Positions 8,108 through 16,835 of a DNA stretch of 64,000 nt are shown in pieces. The position numbers were made by a program, and so were the translations under genes. Numbering within the stretch: position 1 is the first letter of the stretch; every line of letters begins with the position of its first letter. Source of the stretch: CALMEC01 sp031366605 (lineage in GTDB: Bacteria > Actinomycetota > Thermoleophilia > Miltoncostaeales > Miltoncostaeaceae); assembly GCA_031366605.1 (NCBI GenBank), contig JANLOO010000061.1, positions 16,282 through 80,281 on the forward strand. Reading direction: 5' to 3'. The notes under the pieces are model-generated. The model made no database searches and was not told the origin of the DNA. It saw nothing but the letters and a program-made list of their open reading frames with translations.

Positions 8108-9388
8108 ATGGGACGTCCGACGGATTCGACCGAACAGCTTTTGTGCAGCTTCTGCGGCAAGTCGCAGCGGCAGGTCAAGAAGCTGATCGCCGGTCCCGGC
8201 GTCTACATCTGCGACGAGTGCATCGACCTGTGCAACGAGATCATCGACGAGGAGCTGGTCGTCCCGATCACGTTCGATCCCGAGGCGCTCCCACGGCCCA
8301 AGGAGATCTATGGCGTCCTCAACGACTACGTCGTGGGCCAAGAGGAAGCCAAGCGCACGCTGGCGGTGGCGGTGTACAACCACTACAAGCGCGTCAACAT
8401 GATGGCCTCGGGCGACACGGACATCGAACTGCAGAAGAGCAACATCCTGCTGCTGGGACCGACCGGATGTGGCAAGACGCTGTTGGCGCAGACGCTTGCG
8501 CGGATCCTCAACGTGCCGTTCGCGATCGCCGACGCCACGGCCCTGACCGAGGCGGGCTATGTCGGGGAGGACGTCGAGAACATCCTGCTCAAGCTCATTC
8601 AGGCCGCGGACTTCGACGTCAAGAAGGCCGAGACCGGGATCATCTACATCGACGAGGTCGACAAGATCGCGCGCAAGGCCGACAACCCGTCGATCACGCG
8701 CGACGTGTCGGGTGAGGGCGTGCAACAGGCGCTGCTCAAGATCCTGGAGGGCACGGTCGCGTCGGTGCCGCCGCAGGGCGGGCGCAAACATCCGCACCAG
8801 GAGTTCTTGACGATCGACACGACCAACATCTTGTTCATCTGTGGTGGGGCGTTCGCCAACCTGGACAAGATCATCGAGCGCCGCGTCGGCAACAAGGGCG
8901 TGGGTTTCGCCGCCGACGTGCGCAGCAAGCACGACCGCGATGCGCACGACGCGTTCAGCAAGGTGTTGCCCGAGGACCTGATCAACTTCGGGCTGATTCC
9001 GGAGTTCATCGGGCGGCTGCCGGTCATCAGCGCCGTACATCAGCTGAGCGAGCCGGACCTGATCGAGATCCTCGTCGAGCCCAAGAATGCGCTGGTCAAG
9101 CAGTACAAGCGCTTCTTCTCATTCGACAAGGTGGAGCTCGTGTTCGCCGAGGACTCACTCTCGGCCATCGCCGGGCGTGCGCTCGAACGCGAGACCGGTG
9201 CCCGCGGCCTGCGCTCGATCATCGAGGCCGCATTGATGAACGTGATGTTCGAACTCCCGTCCCGCGACGACGTCCGCAAGTGCGTCGTCACGCGCGAGAC
9301 CATCGAGAAGAACCTGCCGCCGACCCTCGTGACCGAAGCCACCGCCCCGATCGCGTCGGACGAGGAAGACGCCGCCGAGTCCGCCTGA
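8108..9388 (+). CDS. clpX: ATP-dependent Clp protease ATP-binding subunit ClpX
   Basis: 426-aa AAA+ unfoldase that feeds substrates to ClpP. N-terminal C4 zinc finger (Cys13, Cys16, Cys35, Cys38), Walker A GPTGCGKT near 118, Walker B IIYIDEVDK near 180, the pore-loop GYVGED segment and the IGF-type ClpP-contact loop (FGLIPEFIGRLP) are all present. A strong Shine-Dalgarno (AGGAGAGGTAAGGAG) precedes the ATG. The acidic C-terminal tail is usual. Confidence 0.98.
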   Translation: MGRPTDSTEQLLCSFCGKSQRQVKKLIAGPGVYICDECIDLCNEIIDEELVVPITFDPEALPRPKEIYGVLNDYVVGQEEAKRTLAVAVYNHYKRVNMMASGDTDIELQKSNILLLGPTGCGKTLLAQTLARILNVPFAIADATALTEAGYVGEDVENILLKLIQAADFDVKKAETGIIYIDEVDKIARKADNPSITRDVSGEGVQQALLKILEGTVASVPPQGGRKHPHQEFLTIDTTNILFICGGAFANLDKIIERRVGNKGVGFAADVRSKHDRDAHDAFSKVLPEDLINFGLIPEFIGRLPVISAVHQLSEPDLIEILVEPKNALVKQYKRFFSFDKVELVFAEDSLSAIAGRALERETGARGLRSIIEAALMNVMFELPSRDDVRKCVVTRETIEKNLPPTLVTEATAPIASDEEDAAESA

Positions 9389-9513
9389 GGTTCGTTGGCC
9401 GGTAGACCGGGTTGCGGTTCAGCGCGAACGTGCTACACCCGGACGCCCGAAGCGGCGAGCCAGGCCAAAAGCATTGTCGGAAGGCGCGCGTTGCGTTTCG
9501 GTAGGTTCCCCGG

Positions 9514-12072
9514 GTGAGCAACCCTTCGAACCGCTTTGACCCGGCGGAGGCCGAGCCGCGCTGGATGACGCGATGGCTCGAGTCCGGTGCCCTTCGGGGT
9601 GACCCTGCGAGTGGGCGGGACCCGTACGTCATCGCGATCCCGCTGCCCAACGTGACGGGCTCGCTCCATATGGGCCACGCGCTCAACAACACGATGCAGG
9701 ACGTGTTGATCCGCTGGCACCGCATGGACGGGCGTGAGGCCGAGTGGGTCTGCGGCACCGACCACGCCGGCATCGCGACGCAGGCGGTCGTCGAGAAGAT
9801 GCTCGCGGCCCAGGGCATCAACCGTCGCGAGATCGGCCGCGAGGCCTTCCTCGAGCGGGTCTGGGCGTGGAAGGAACAGTCCGGCGGCGAGATCATCAAC
9901 CAGCAGAAGCGGCTCGGCTGCACCCTCGACTACTCACGCGAGCGGTTCACGCTCGACGAGGGGTACGCCGAGGCGGTGCTCAAGGTGTTCGTCGCGCTCT
10001 ACGAGAAGGGCTACATCTACCGCGACCGGTACATGGTCAACTGGGATCCGGGCCTGGGCTCGGCCGTCTCGGACCTGGAGGTCGAGGACCGCGAGGTCAC
10101 CGACTCACTCGTCTCAATCGCCTACCCGCTGACCGACGGCTCCGGCGAGATCGTCGTCGCCACCGTGCGTCCCGAGACGATGCTCGGCGATACGGCCGTC
10201 GCAGTCAGCCCCGCGGACGAGCGCTACGGACACCTGATCGGCCAGACCGTCACGCTACCGCTCGTCGGGCGGGAGTTGCCGATCGTCGCCGACGAGCACG
10301 TGGACCCGGCGTTCGGGACCGGCGCCCTCAAGGTCACGCCCGCACACGACCCCAATGACTTCGAGATCGCGCGCCGCCACGGCCTGGACGAGATCAGCGT
10401 CGTCGGCGAGGACGGTCGCATGACGGCACTCGCCGGCGAGGCCTACGCAGGCCTGACGCCGATCGAGTGCCGAGCCAAGGTCATCGCCGACCTGCGCGCG
10501 GTCGACGCGGTGCGCGCCGAGGTCGAGTACACCCACAACGTCCCGTTCTCGCACCGAAGCGGGGAGCGCATCGAACCGCTGCTGTCGCTGCAGTGGTTCT
10601 GCGACATGGGCACGCTCGCGGATCCCGCGATCGAGGCCGTCAAGGACGGTCGCGTGCGGTTCACGCCCGAGCGCTTCGGCCGCGTCTACCTGGATTGGAT
10701 GGAGAACATCCGCCCGTGGTGTGTCTCACGTCAGCTGTGGTGGGGTCACCAGATCCCGGTCTGGTACCGCGGCGACGAGATCCACGTCGCCACCACGGCA
10801 CCCGAAGGCGACGGATGGGAACGCGATCCGGACGTGCTCGACACGTGGTTCAGCTCGGCGCTGTGGCCGTTCGCGACCCAGGGCTGGCCTGCGGAAACGC
10901 CCGAGCTCGCGCGTTTTTACCCAGGCAACGTCTTAGTCACGGGGCGCGACATCATCTTCTTGTGGGTCGCCCGCATGGTGATGATGGGGATCGAGTTTCA
11001 GGACGGCCAAGTTCCGTTCTCGAACGTCGTGATCAACCCGATCATCCAGGCCCCCGACGGCCGCAGGATGAGCAAGAGTCTGGGCACCGGCATCGACCCG
11101 CTCGAGCTGATCGACCAACACGGGGCCGACGCCGTGCGATTCGGTTTGCTGCTGATGGCGAGCACGCAGGACGTGCGGTTCAACGAACAGCGCATCCAGC
11201 AGGGACGCCAGCTCGCGACCAAGCTCTGGAACGCCACGCGCCTAGTCGTCGACCGCGGCGGGCGTGCCGGTCAAGCGGCACCCGAGCCGGGTCTGCTCGG
11301 CGATCGCTGGATCGCCTCTGACCTTCGGTACACGGTCTCTGAAGTCACCCGACTCATCGCTGCGTACGACTTCAGCGCGGTTGCCGACCTGCTCTACCGG
11401 CGAATCTTCGACGGCTTCTGCGACTGGTACCTGGAGTTGCTCAAGGTGGGCGAGGGCACGCCGGAGGTGGCGGGCTTCGTTCTGGAGCAACTCCTCGTAT
11501 TGGCGAACCCGGTCATGCCGTACGTGACCGAGGAGTGCTACGCCCAGATGCCAGGTGCGAATCCCGATGGCCTGCTGAGGCATTCACTCGCAGTGGCACC
11601 GTGGAACCATGATGAGAATGCGCGAAACCAGGGGAGGTGGCTGATCGAAGCCGTGACTGCGCTGCGGGCATTCAAATCAGACAACGGGATGAAACCGCGA
11701 GATCCCCTGCTGGTCACTCTCGAGAAGCGCAAACCCTTTTCGTTGTCGCAGAGTGCGGTTTCCGCGCTCGCTCACGTCACCTGGGTTGACACTCCTTCCG
11801 ACGATGCACGGTCGATCGGGATCGAACTGGGACGCTTACTGGTCAGCCGGCCCGACGTGGTCATCGACATCGCGGCCGAATGCAGCCGGGTCGACGCGCA
11901 ACTGGCCGCGACGCGGGCCGAACTCGCCCGTGCGGGGCGACAGCTCGCCAACCCCAACTTCATCGAGCGCGCTCCCGATCACCTGGTCCAGGCGGAGCGT
12001 GACAAAGCCGCGCGGTTCGTCGCCGAGATCGCCGAGCTCGACGCAGAGCGCGGCCGCCTCGGCTGTCCGTGA
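9514..12072 (+). CDS. valS: Valyl-tRNA synthetase
   Basis: 852-aa class I synthetase. HIGH motif variant HMGHA near residue 53, KMSKS variant RMSKS near 515, the CP1 editing domain (ATVRPETMLGDTAVAV), the DALRFGL-like DAVRFGLLL after KMSKS, and a C-terminal coiled-coil arm (QLAATRAELARAGRQLANPNFIERAP). The GTG start has TAGGTT (9502-9507) only six bases upstream and no Shine-Dalgarno, so it may be leaderless. I saw no T-box in the 125-bp gap before it. folC follows after 7 bp. Confidence 0.97.
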   Translation: MSNPSNRFDPAEAEPRWMTRWLESGALRGDPASGRDPYVIAIPLPNVTGSLHMGHALNNTMQDVLIRWHRMDGREAEWVCGTDHAGIATQAVVEKMLAAQGINRREIGREAFLERVWAWKEQSGGEIINQQKRLGCTLDYSRERFTLDEGYAEAVLKVFVALYEKGYIYRDRYMVNWDPGLGSAVSDLEVEDREVTDSLVSIAYPLTDGSGEIVVATVRPETMLGDTAVAVSPADERYGHLIGQTVTLPLVGRELPIVADEHVDPAFGTGALKVTPAHDPNDFEIARRHGLDEISVVGEDGRMTALAGEAYAGLTPIECRAKVIADLRAVDAVRAEVEYTHNVPFSHRSGERIEPLLSLQWFCDMGTLADPAIEAVKDGRVRFTPERFGRVYLDWMENIRPWCVSRQLWWGHQIPVWYRGDEIHVATTAPEGDGWERDPDVLDTWFSSALWPFATQGWPAETPELARFYPGNVLVTGRDIIFLWVARMVMMGIEFQDGQVPFSNVVINPIIQAPDGRRMSKSLGTGIDPLELIDQHGADAVRFGLLLMASTQDVRFNEQRIQQGRQLATKLWNATRLVVDRGGRAGQAAPEPGLLGDRWIASDLRYTVSEVTRLIAAYDFSAVADLLYRRIFDGFCDWYLELLKVGEGTPEVAGFVLEQLLVLANPVMPYVTEECYAQMPGANPDGLLRHSLAVAPWNHDENARNQGRWLIEAVTALRAFKSDNGMKPRDPLLVTLEKRKPFSLSQSAVSALAHVTWVDTPSDDARSIGIELGRLLVSRPDVVIDIAAECSRVDAQLAATRAELARAGRQLANPNFIERAPDHLVQAERDKAARFVAEIAELDAERGRLGCP

Positions 12073-12079
12073 TCACGCG

Positions 12080-13426
12080 ATGACGTACGCCGCCGCGACC
12101 CGGTACGTCGAGGGGCTCGCGATCCTCGGCATGCGGTTCGGGCTCGAGCGGATGATCCGTCTGCTCAGCGCCCTGGGTGATCCGCATCGCACCGCTCCCG
12201 CGATTCAGGTGGTCGGCACAAACGGCAAGTCGTCGACGTCCCGCCTCGCCTCGGCGTGCATGCGCAGCCAGGGTGCCCGGGTGGGGACCTACCTGTCGCC
12301 GCACATCGTCGGGTGGCGCGAGCGCATAGAGGTCGATCAGCGGGCGGTGGGTCAAGCGCCGTTTGCACGGGCCATCGCCGCAGTGCGCGACGCCGCGGCG
12401 GCGCTGGATCTGCAGGACGACGAGGGCGTGACGCAGTTCGAGGTCCTGACGGCGGCGGCGTTCACGGTGTTCGCCGAGGCCAACCTGGATGCGGTCGTGA
12501 TCGAGGCCGGCCTCGGCGGGCGGTACGACGCCACCAACGTCATGGGGCCGGACACGGTCCTTGTGCTGACAAACGTCGCGTTGGAGCACACGGAACTGCT
12601 GGGGACGACCGAGGCCCAGATCGCAGCCGAGAAGCTGGCCATCGCTGCGGACGGGTCGGACCGGCTGATCATCGGTCGCCTGAGCAAACGCGCCCAGAGC
12701 GCCGTATCCGAAGAGTGTCAAGCCCGGTCACTTTCGGGGTGGCGGGTGGGCCACGAGATTCAGGTCGCCGAGGGGCCGCGCGGCGTGGACGTGACCACGC
12801 CGTTCGAGCACTACTCCGCCCTTCCGTTGCCGTTGCACGGCGCATTCCAGCGCGACAACCTGGCCGTGGCGGTCGCCGCGGCCGAGCGCCGTCTGGGCAC
12901 GCCGATGCGGATCGGCCCGCTGCGCCGGGCGGTGGGGCGCGTCACGATGGCGGGTCGACTCGAGGTCGTGGGTGACCGTCCCCTTGTGATCCTTGACGGG
13001 GCCCACAATCCCGCCGGTGTCGAAGCGATGGCGGGCTCGATCACGGCAATCGTCGGTGGACGGCGCACCGTGGCCGTCGTGTCGATCCTGGGCGACAAGG
13101 ATGCCGCGGCGATGGTCGGCCCGCTGGCCGGCGTCTGCGCGGCAGTCATCGCAACCAGGTCCAGCCACCCGCGCGCGGCGGCGCCTGCCGTGATCGCCCA
13201 CCTCGCCAAGCTGGCTGGGATGGAGACGCAGATTGTCGACGATCCGCTGGAGGCGGTCCGCCACGCACACGCATTGGTGGGCGAGGCCGGAGCGATACTG
13301 GTCTGCGGATCGCTCTACCTGCTGGCAGACGTGCGTGACGCGGTGATGACAGGAGTGTCAACGGGTGCTGGTATGCTCTCCGACCGTGCTCGCCGGACAG
13401 GAAATGAAGGGGTGGGGTACCACTAA
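12080..13426 (+). CDS. folC: Bifunctional folylpolyglutamate synthase/dihydrofolate synthase
   Basis: 448-aa Mur-ligase-family enzyme that adds glutamate to dihydropteroate and folates. The P-loop VGTNGKSST lies near residue 40, the FEVLTAAAF segment near 118, the GLGGRYDATNV motif near 145 and the C-terminal LDGAHNPAG near 305. ATG 12080 lies 7 bp after valS; the frame is open further upstream only as a valS shadow. The last 25 residues (after DVRDAVMTG) are a low-complexity tail that runs straight into the next gene, whose ATG abuts the stop. Confidence 0.93.
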   Translation: MTYAAATRYVEGLAILGMRFGLERMIRLLSALGDPHRTAPAIQVVGTNGKSSTSRLASACMRSQGARVGTYLSPHIVGWRERIEVDQRAVGQAPFARAIAAVRDAAAALDLQDDEGVTQFEVLTAAAFTVFAEANLDAVVIEAGLGGRYDATNVMGPDTVLVLTNVALEHTELLGTTEAQIAAEKLAIAADGSDRLIIGRLSKRAQSAVSEECQARSLSGWRVGHEIQVAEGPRGVDVTTPFEHYSALPLPLHGAFQRDNLAVAVAAAERRLGTPMRIGPLRRAVGRVTMAGRLEVVGDRPLVILDGAHNPAGVEAMAGSITAIVGGRRTVAVVSILGDKDAAAMVGPLAGVCAAVIATRSSHPRAAAPAVIAHLAKLAGMETQIVDDPLEAVRHAHALVGEAGAILVCGSLYLLADVRDAVMTGVSTGAGMLSDRARRTGNEGVGYH

Positions 13427-13966
13427 ATGACGGCTGACGTATTCGAGTCGCTCTCGAGCTTCTTTGACTCGCCCATCTGGGGCGCGCTCAAGATCCTGAT
13501 CGTGGTGTTCATCATCCTGATGTGGCTCGCACTGGGCATCTGGGTCTACCGCGATGCCCGTCGACGCAACGCCGCGCCGGGGTATCCGCCACTGATGGCA
13601 GCGGTCGGCGTCCTGATTCCCTTCTTCGGTCCGCTGCTCTACATGGCGGTGCGACCGGGGGAGACGCTGAGCGAGCAGCGGGATCGTCAACTCGAGACGC
13701 GCAGCCTCGAGCGCGAAGGGGCGATGCAATGCCCCGACTGTGGGTTTGCCACCGAGTCGCGCTACCTGGCGTGTCCGTCCTGCATGCGCAAGCTCAAAGA
13801 CCCGTGTGCGCACTGCGGCGAGCCGATCGATCCCCGCTGGTCGGTCTGCCCCTTCTGCGAGAAGGTCCCCGCCCACACGCTTGGACGCATCACCGATGCG
13901 CGTGCCGATATGCCAACCGAGCTGTCCACCGACTTGCCCTCGATCCGACCGGAGCCCGCCAAGTGA
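13427..13966 (+). CDS. Membrane-anchored double zinc-ribbon protein
   Basis: 179-aa protein of unknown role. Two hydrophobic segments (about 19-43, LKILIVVFIILMWLALGIWV, and about 55-77) precede a cytoplasmic part with a double zinc ribbon. Its Cys pairs are CPDCG, CPSC, CAHCGE and CPFCE between residues 101 and 147. It starts directly on the folC stop and its stop overlaps the ndk GTG (GTGA), so it sits inside the valS-folC-ndk-maf transcript. The function cannot be assigned. Confidence 0.8.
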   Translation: MTADVFESLSSFFDSPIWGALKILIVVFIILMWLALGIWVYRDARRRNAAPGYPPLMAAVGVLIPFFGPLLYMAVRPGETLSEQRDRQLETRSLEREGAMQCPDCGFATESRYLACPSCMRKLKDPCAHCGEPIDPRWSVCPFCEKVPAHTLGRITDARADMPTELSTDLPSIRPEPAK

Positions 13967-14379
13967 GCCAACGCACCTTCGTCATGGTCAAGCCCGACGC
14001 CGTCGCGCGTGGACTCACCGGAGAAATCCTCGCCCGCATCGAACGCCGTGGCTTCACCGTCGTCGGTTTGAAACGGGTGCGGATGGAGCGAGCGGTTGCC
14101 GAGGAGCACTACGGTGAGCACAAGGAGCGGCCGTTCTTCGGCGAGCTCGTCGACTTCATCACCTCGGGCCCGGTCGTGATGACCTGCGTCGAGGGGACTG
14201 AGGCGATTGCGGTACTGCGCACCATGATGGGCGCCACCAACCCCAAGGACGCCGCGCCCGGAACGATCCGCGGCGACTACGCGCTTGAGCTCGGCGAGAA
14301 CTGCATTCACGGCTCGGACAGCACGGAGTCGGCCGAGCGTGAGTTGGCCCTGCACTTCGCCTCGGCCGAGCTCGCCTGA
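13963..14379 (+). CDS. ndk: Nucleoside diphosphate kinase
   Basis: 138-aa enzyme that balances NTP pools by phosphate transfer through a phospho-histidine. The active-site motif is NCIHGSDS with His116. The N-terminal RTFVMVKPDAVARGL and GATNPKDAAPGTIRGDY segments are canonical. The GTG at 13963 overlaps the previous stop (GTGA). Its own TGA overlaps the proposed CTG start of maf. Confidence 0.97.
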   Translation: MSQRTFVMVKPDAVARGLTGEILARIERRGFTVVGLKRVRMERAVAEEHYGEHKERPFFGELVDFITSGPVVMTCVEGTEAIAVLRTMMGATNPKDAAPGTIRGDYALELGENCIHGSDSTESAERELALHFASAELA

Positions 14380-14957
14380 TCCTCCTCGCCTCGCGCTCGC
14401 CGCAGCGGCGGGCATTGCTGTCAGCGGCGGGGATCGCCCACCGTGTCATCGCGTCGAGCTACGCCGAGGACGACATCCCAGGACTGACGGGCACCGAACT
14501 TGTGGCGTCCCACGCCACAGGCAAAGCACGCGAGGTCGCGATGCGCGCGGGCCTGCCAGAACGCGGGGCGGTCCTGGGCGCCGACACCGCGGTGCTGGTC
14601 GGGGCGACGATCCTCGGCAAGCCGTCGAACCGCGATGAGGCACGTCAGATGCTCACCATGCTGGCGGGCCGCGAACACGTCGTGGCGACGGCCGTCTGCC
14701 TGATCACCGCCGAGGCCGAGCACACGTTCGTCGACGAAGCGGTCGTTCGTTTCCGGCCCTTCGGCACCGACCACATCGCGTGGTACCTGGAGCGCGGCGA
14801 GTGGCAGGGCCGGGCCGGCGCGTACGCAATCCAAGGCTCCGGAGCGTCGCTCGTGGAGCGCGTCGAGGGAGACTTCACCACGGTGGTCGGCCTACCGGTC
14901 GGGCGGCTGCTGACGCTGCTCGAGGAGTGCGGGCTGGCGCCCTGGCAGGCGCGATGA
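14376..14957 (+). CDS. maf: Maf-like nucleoside triphosphate pyrophosphatase
   Basis: 193-aa Maf/YhdE house-cleaning pyrophosphatase. The substrate-binding N-terminal signature ILLASRSPQRRALL is encoded in frame only upstream of the first standard start (TTG 14415). Between the in-frame stop at 14340 and that motif there is no ATG, GTG or TTG. The CTG at 14376 overlaps the ndk stop as CTGA and gives the expected Maf N-terminus, so I take it as the start. The catalytic Asp of GADTAVLVG and the YAIQGSGASLVE segment are present. Confidence 0.88.
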   Translation: MILLASRSPQRRALLSAAGIAHRVIASSYAEDDIPGLTGTELVASHATGKAREVAMRAGLPERGAVLGADTAVLVGATILGKPSNRDEARQMLTMLAGREHVVATAVCLITAEAEHTFVDEAVVRFRPFGTDHIAWYLERGEWQGRAGAYAIQGSGASLVERVEGDFTTVVGLPVGRLLTLLEECGLAPWQAR

Positions 14958-15120
14958 AGCGCGGCGCCGAAGGCGTCAACGAGGTGTCCGCACAATCACC
15001 ACGAGGACCATGGACCTGCGGGAGGGGCCGCGGTTGACAGATGGATGGCGAACGTCGACCCTCTCATGACGCCTCCCGTGGTGGAGGTCAGGGCAGGGAG
15101 ACCCCGGGAGGGTCGGGGTC

Positions 15121-15630
15121 ATGTGGCACACGGTGTTCATCGTTCTGCACGCGGCCGCGGCCACGGTCGCGCTGGCCGCGGGTCTGGTGGCGCTGCCGGC
15201 GGGGCGGTTGTTCAGTCTCTACCGGTGGGCGCTGGTCGGCCTGGTGGTGTTCCTCGTGCCGGCCCTCACGATCGACTGGACGGAGTCCGGTGTCCCCACC
15301 AAGCTGATCCGCGCGGCGCTGTTGGTCCTCGCCGCCGTCATGATCTACCGAGCGAGCGTCGCCGGTCGGATGCTGCCCGCGACGACCGGAGGACCGTCGA
15401 GGGCCTATCTCGATCACGTGAGCTTCGGGGTGATCTCACTTTCGGTGGCGTTCGCGATCACGGCGGTACTGCGCGTCGGCTCGCCGGGTTGGCTCGCGGC
15501 TGCAACCGGCGTCGGCGTCACAGCGATCGGCTACGTCTCGCTGGGCGCCGCCAAGGCCCGCCTGATTCACGCCCGGGATGCACAGGAGTCGAAGTCTGCG
15601 GTGGGATCCACCTCGGCTGAGCGTGAGTGA
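15121..15630 (+). CDS. Multi-pass membrane protein, DUF2306-like
   Basis: 169-aa protein with about five predicted membrane helices (roughly 5-25, 34-50, 62-78, 100-120 and 126-145). A His in the first helix (FIVLHAAAATVA) and the overall layout resemble DUF2306 membrane proteins, but the match is only by eye. ATG 15121 follows GGGAGG with good spacing. No role can be assigned. It ends 14 bp before the next gene, so the two may be cotranscribed. Confidence 0.65.
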   Translation: MWHTVFIVLHAAAATVALAAGLVALPAGRLFSLYRWALVGLVVFLVPALTIDWTESGVPTKLIRAALLVLAAVMIYRASVAGRMLPATTGGPSRAYLDHVSFGVISLSVAFAITAVLRVGSPGWLAAATGVGVTAIGYVSLGAAKARLIHARDAQESKSAVGSTSAERE

Positions 15631-15644
15631 GATGATCCCGCGGG

Positions 15645-16403
15645 ATGAAGCGCAAGGTCCTCATTGGCAGCGGGGTATTCGTGGCGGCGGTCGTCGGTCT
15701 CGGTGCCTGGTACTACACGACGCTCAACGATCAGACGGCGGCGGAGGTGGTTGACGTCGTCGCTGAGTTCAGGGCCTCCGCATCGCCTGATCAGCCGGCG
15801 CGCGCGGGGTTGCCCAAGCAGGGCGTGTACCGGTATGCGGTGACCGGCACGGAGACGATCACGCGTGGCCTGACGATCGATCGGATCCTTCCAACGGCGG
15901 CGCCTGCGCTCGTGCGCCATCGTCCGGATGGCTTTGAGATCGAGACCCGATACTCGGACAAGCACATCGAGATGTCGCGCTACGCGATCGCACCGGATGG
16001 CGCGTACGTCACATTCGCGGTGACCACGATCGAGGCAGGTCCGGTCAAGACGGTGCGGGAGCGGTCCTGGTCGCCCAGGCTGCTGCGGATGCCGTCGGTC
16101 GCAGGCGCTGCGACCAAGAGCTGGGGCGGAGACTTCACCGCGGGTGACCTGAAGCTCCATGTCACGAGCCGCCTGCTGCCCAACGAGACGATCACGGTGG
16201 GAGGGACTGCGGTTGCGGTGCAGGTCGCCGAGTCGCTCCAGACGATCACCGGTGGGTACAGCGGCGATCGCACCGAGACCTTCTGGTACTCGCCCAAGCT
16301 CGGCGTGATCGTCCGGTACAAGATCGCCTCGTCGCTCAAAGGCCCGACGAACCTGGACTTCAACGCCGACCAGACCCTCCAGTCGCTCGAGCCCGAGGTT
16401 TAA
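15645..16403 (+). CDS. Membrane-anchored extracytoplasmic protein of unknown function
   Basis: 252-aa protein with a short basic N-terminus (MKRK), one hydrophobic helix (VLIGSGVFVAAVVGLGAWYY, about 4-24) and a beta-rich outer domain that has no family I recognise. There is no lipobox. The TITGGYSGDRTETFWYSPKLGVIVRYK segment near residue 205 resembles C-terminal strands of exported lipoprotein-like beta folds, but this is only an impression. Confidence 0.65.
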   Translation: MKRKVLIGSGVFVAAVVGLGAWYYTTLNDQTAAEVVDVVAEFRASASPDQPARAGLPKQGVYRYAVTGTETITRGLTIDRILPTAAPALVRHRPDGFEIETRYSDKHIEMSRYAIAPDGAYVTFAVTTIEAGPVKTVRERSWSPRLLRMPSVAGAATKSWGGDFTAGDLKLHVTSRLLPNETITVGGTAVAVQVAESLQTITGGYSGDRTETFWYSPKLGVIVRYKIASSLKGPTNLDFNADQTLQSLEPEV

Positions 16404-16481
16404 GTCGTGCCGGCGGAAGGTCGATTTCGGCGTGGTCCGTTCGTCACACAGTCGACAGAGGAACCAGAGGAGGTCCGTGCG

Positions 16482-16835
16482 ATGCACTACATGCTCTTGA
16501 TTTACGCCACGGAGGGCGGGTGGGGCGACATGCCCCCAGAGGCACAGGAGGCCGAGATGGCCAAATGGTGGGGGTACAGCGAAGAGATGCGGACGGCGGG
16601 TGTGATGGTCGCCGGCGATGCGTTGCAGCCGACCGCCACCGCGACGTCGGTACGTATGACGGACGGGCAGATGCTCGTCACCGATGGGCCATTCGCAGAG
16701 ACCAAAGAGGCGCTCGGCGGGTACTACCTGCTCAACGTCGATTCGTTGGATGACGCGATCGCCTGGGCCAAGAAATGCCCAGGGGTCGGGTACGGCACGA
16801 TCGAACTGCGCCCGGTCATGGTCTTCGAGCCCTGA
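16482..16835 (+). CDS. YCII-related (DGPF-domain) protein
   Basis: 117-aa dimeric alpha-beta barrel protein. The N-terminal MHYMLLIYATEGG and the diagnostic DGPF motif in VTDGPFAETKEALGGYYLL (about residues 69-88) are clear. Proteins of this family are regularly encoded next to ECF42-type sigma factors and are thought to act with them, though their biochemistry is not settled. ATG 16482 follows GAGGAGG. The stop overlaps the likely CTG start of the sigma factor. Confidence 0.9.
   Translation: MHYMLLIYATEGGWGDMPPEAQEAEMAKWWGYSEEMRTAGVMVAGDALQPTATATSVRMTDGQMLVTDGPFAETKEALGGYYLLNVDSLDDAIAWAKKCPGVGYGTIELRPVMVFEP

Noticed and set aside
9389..9513. T-box leader before valS
   Set aside because: The 125-bp gap lacks the T-box consensus and specifier-loop pattern, and the promoter seems to lie next to the start codon.
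14415..14957. TTG 14415 as the start of maf
   Set aside because: It removes the conserved LLASRSPQRR substrate loop that is encoded in the same frame directly upstream.
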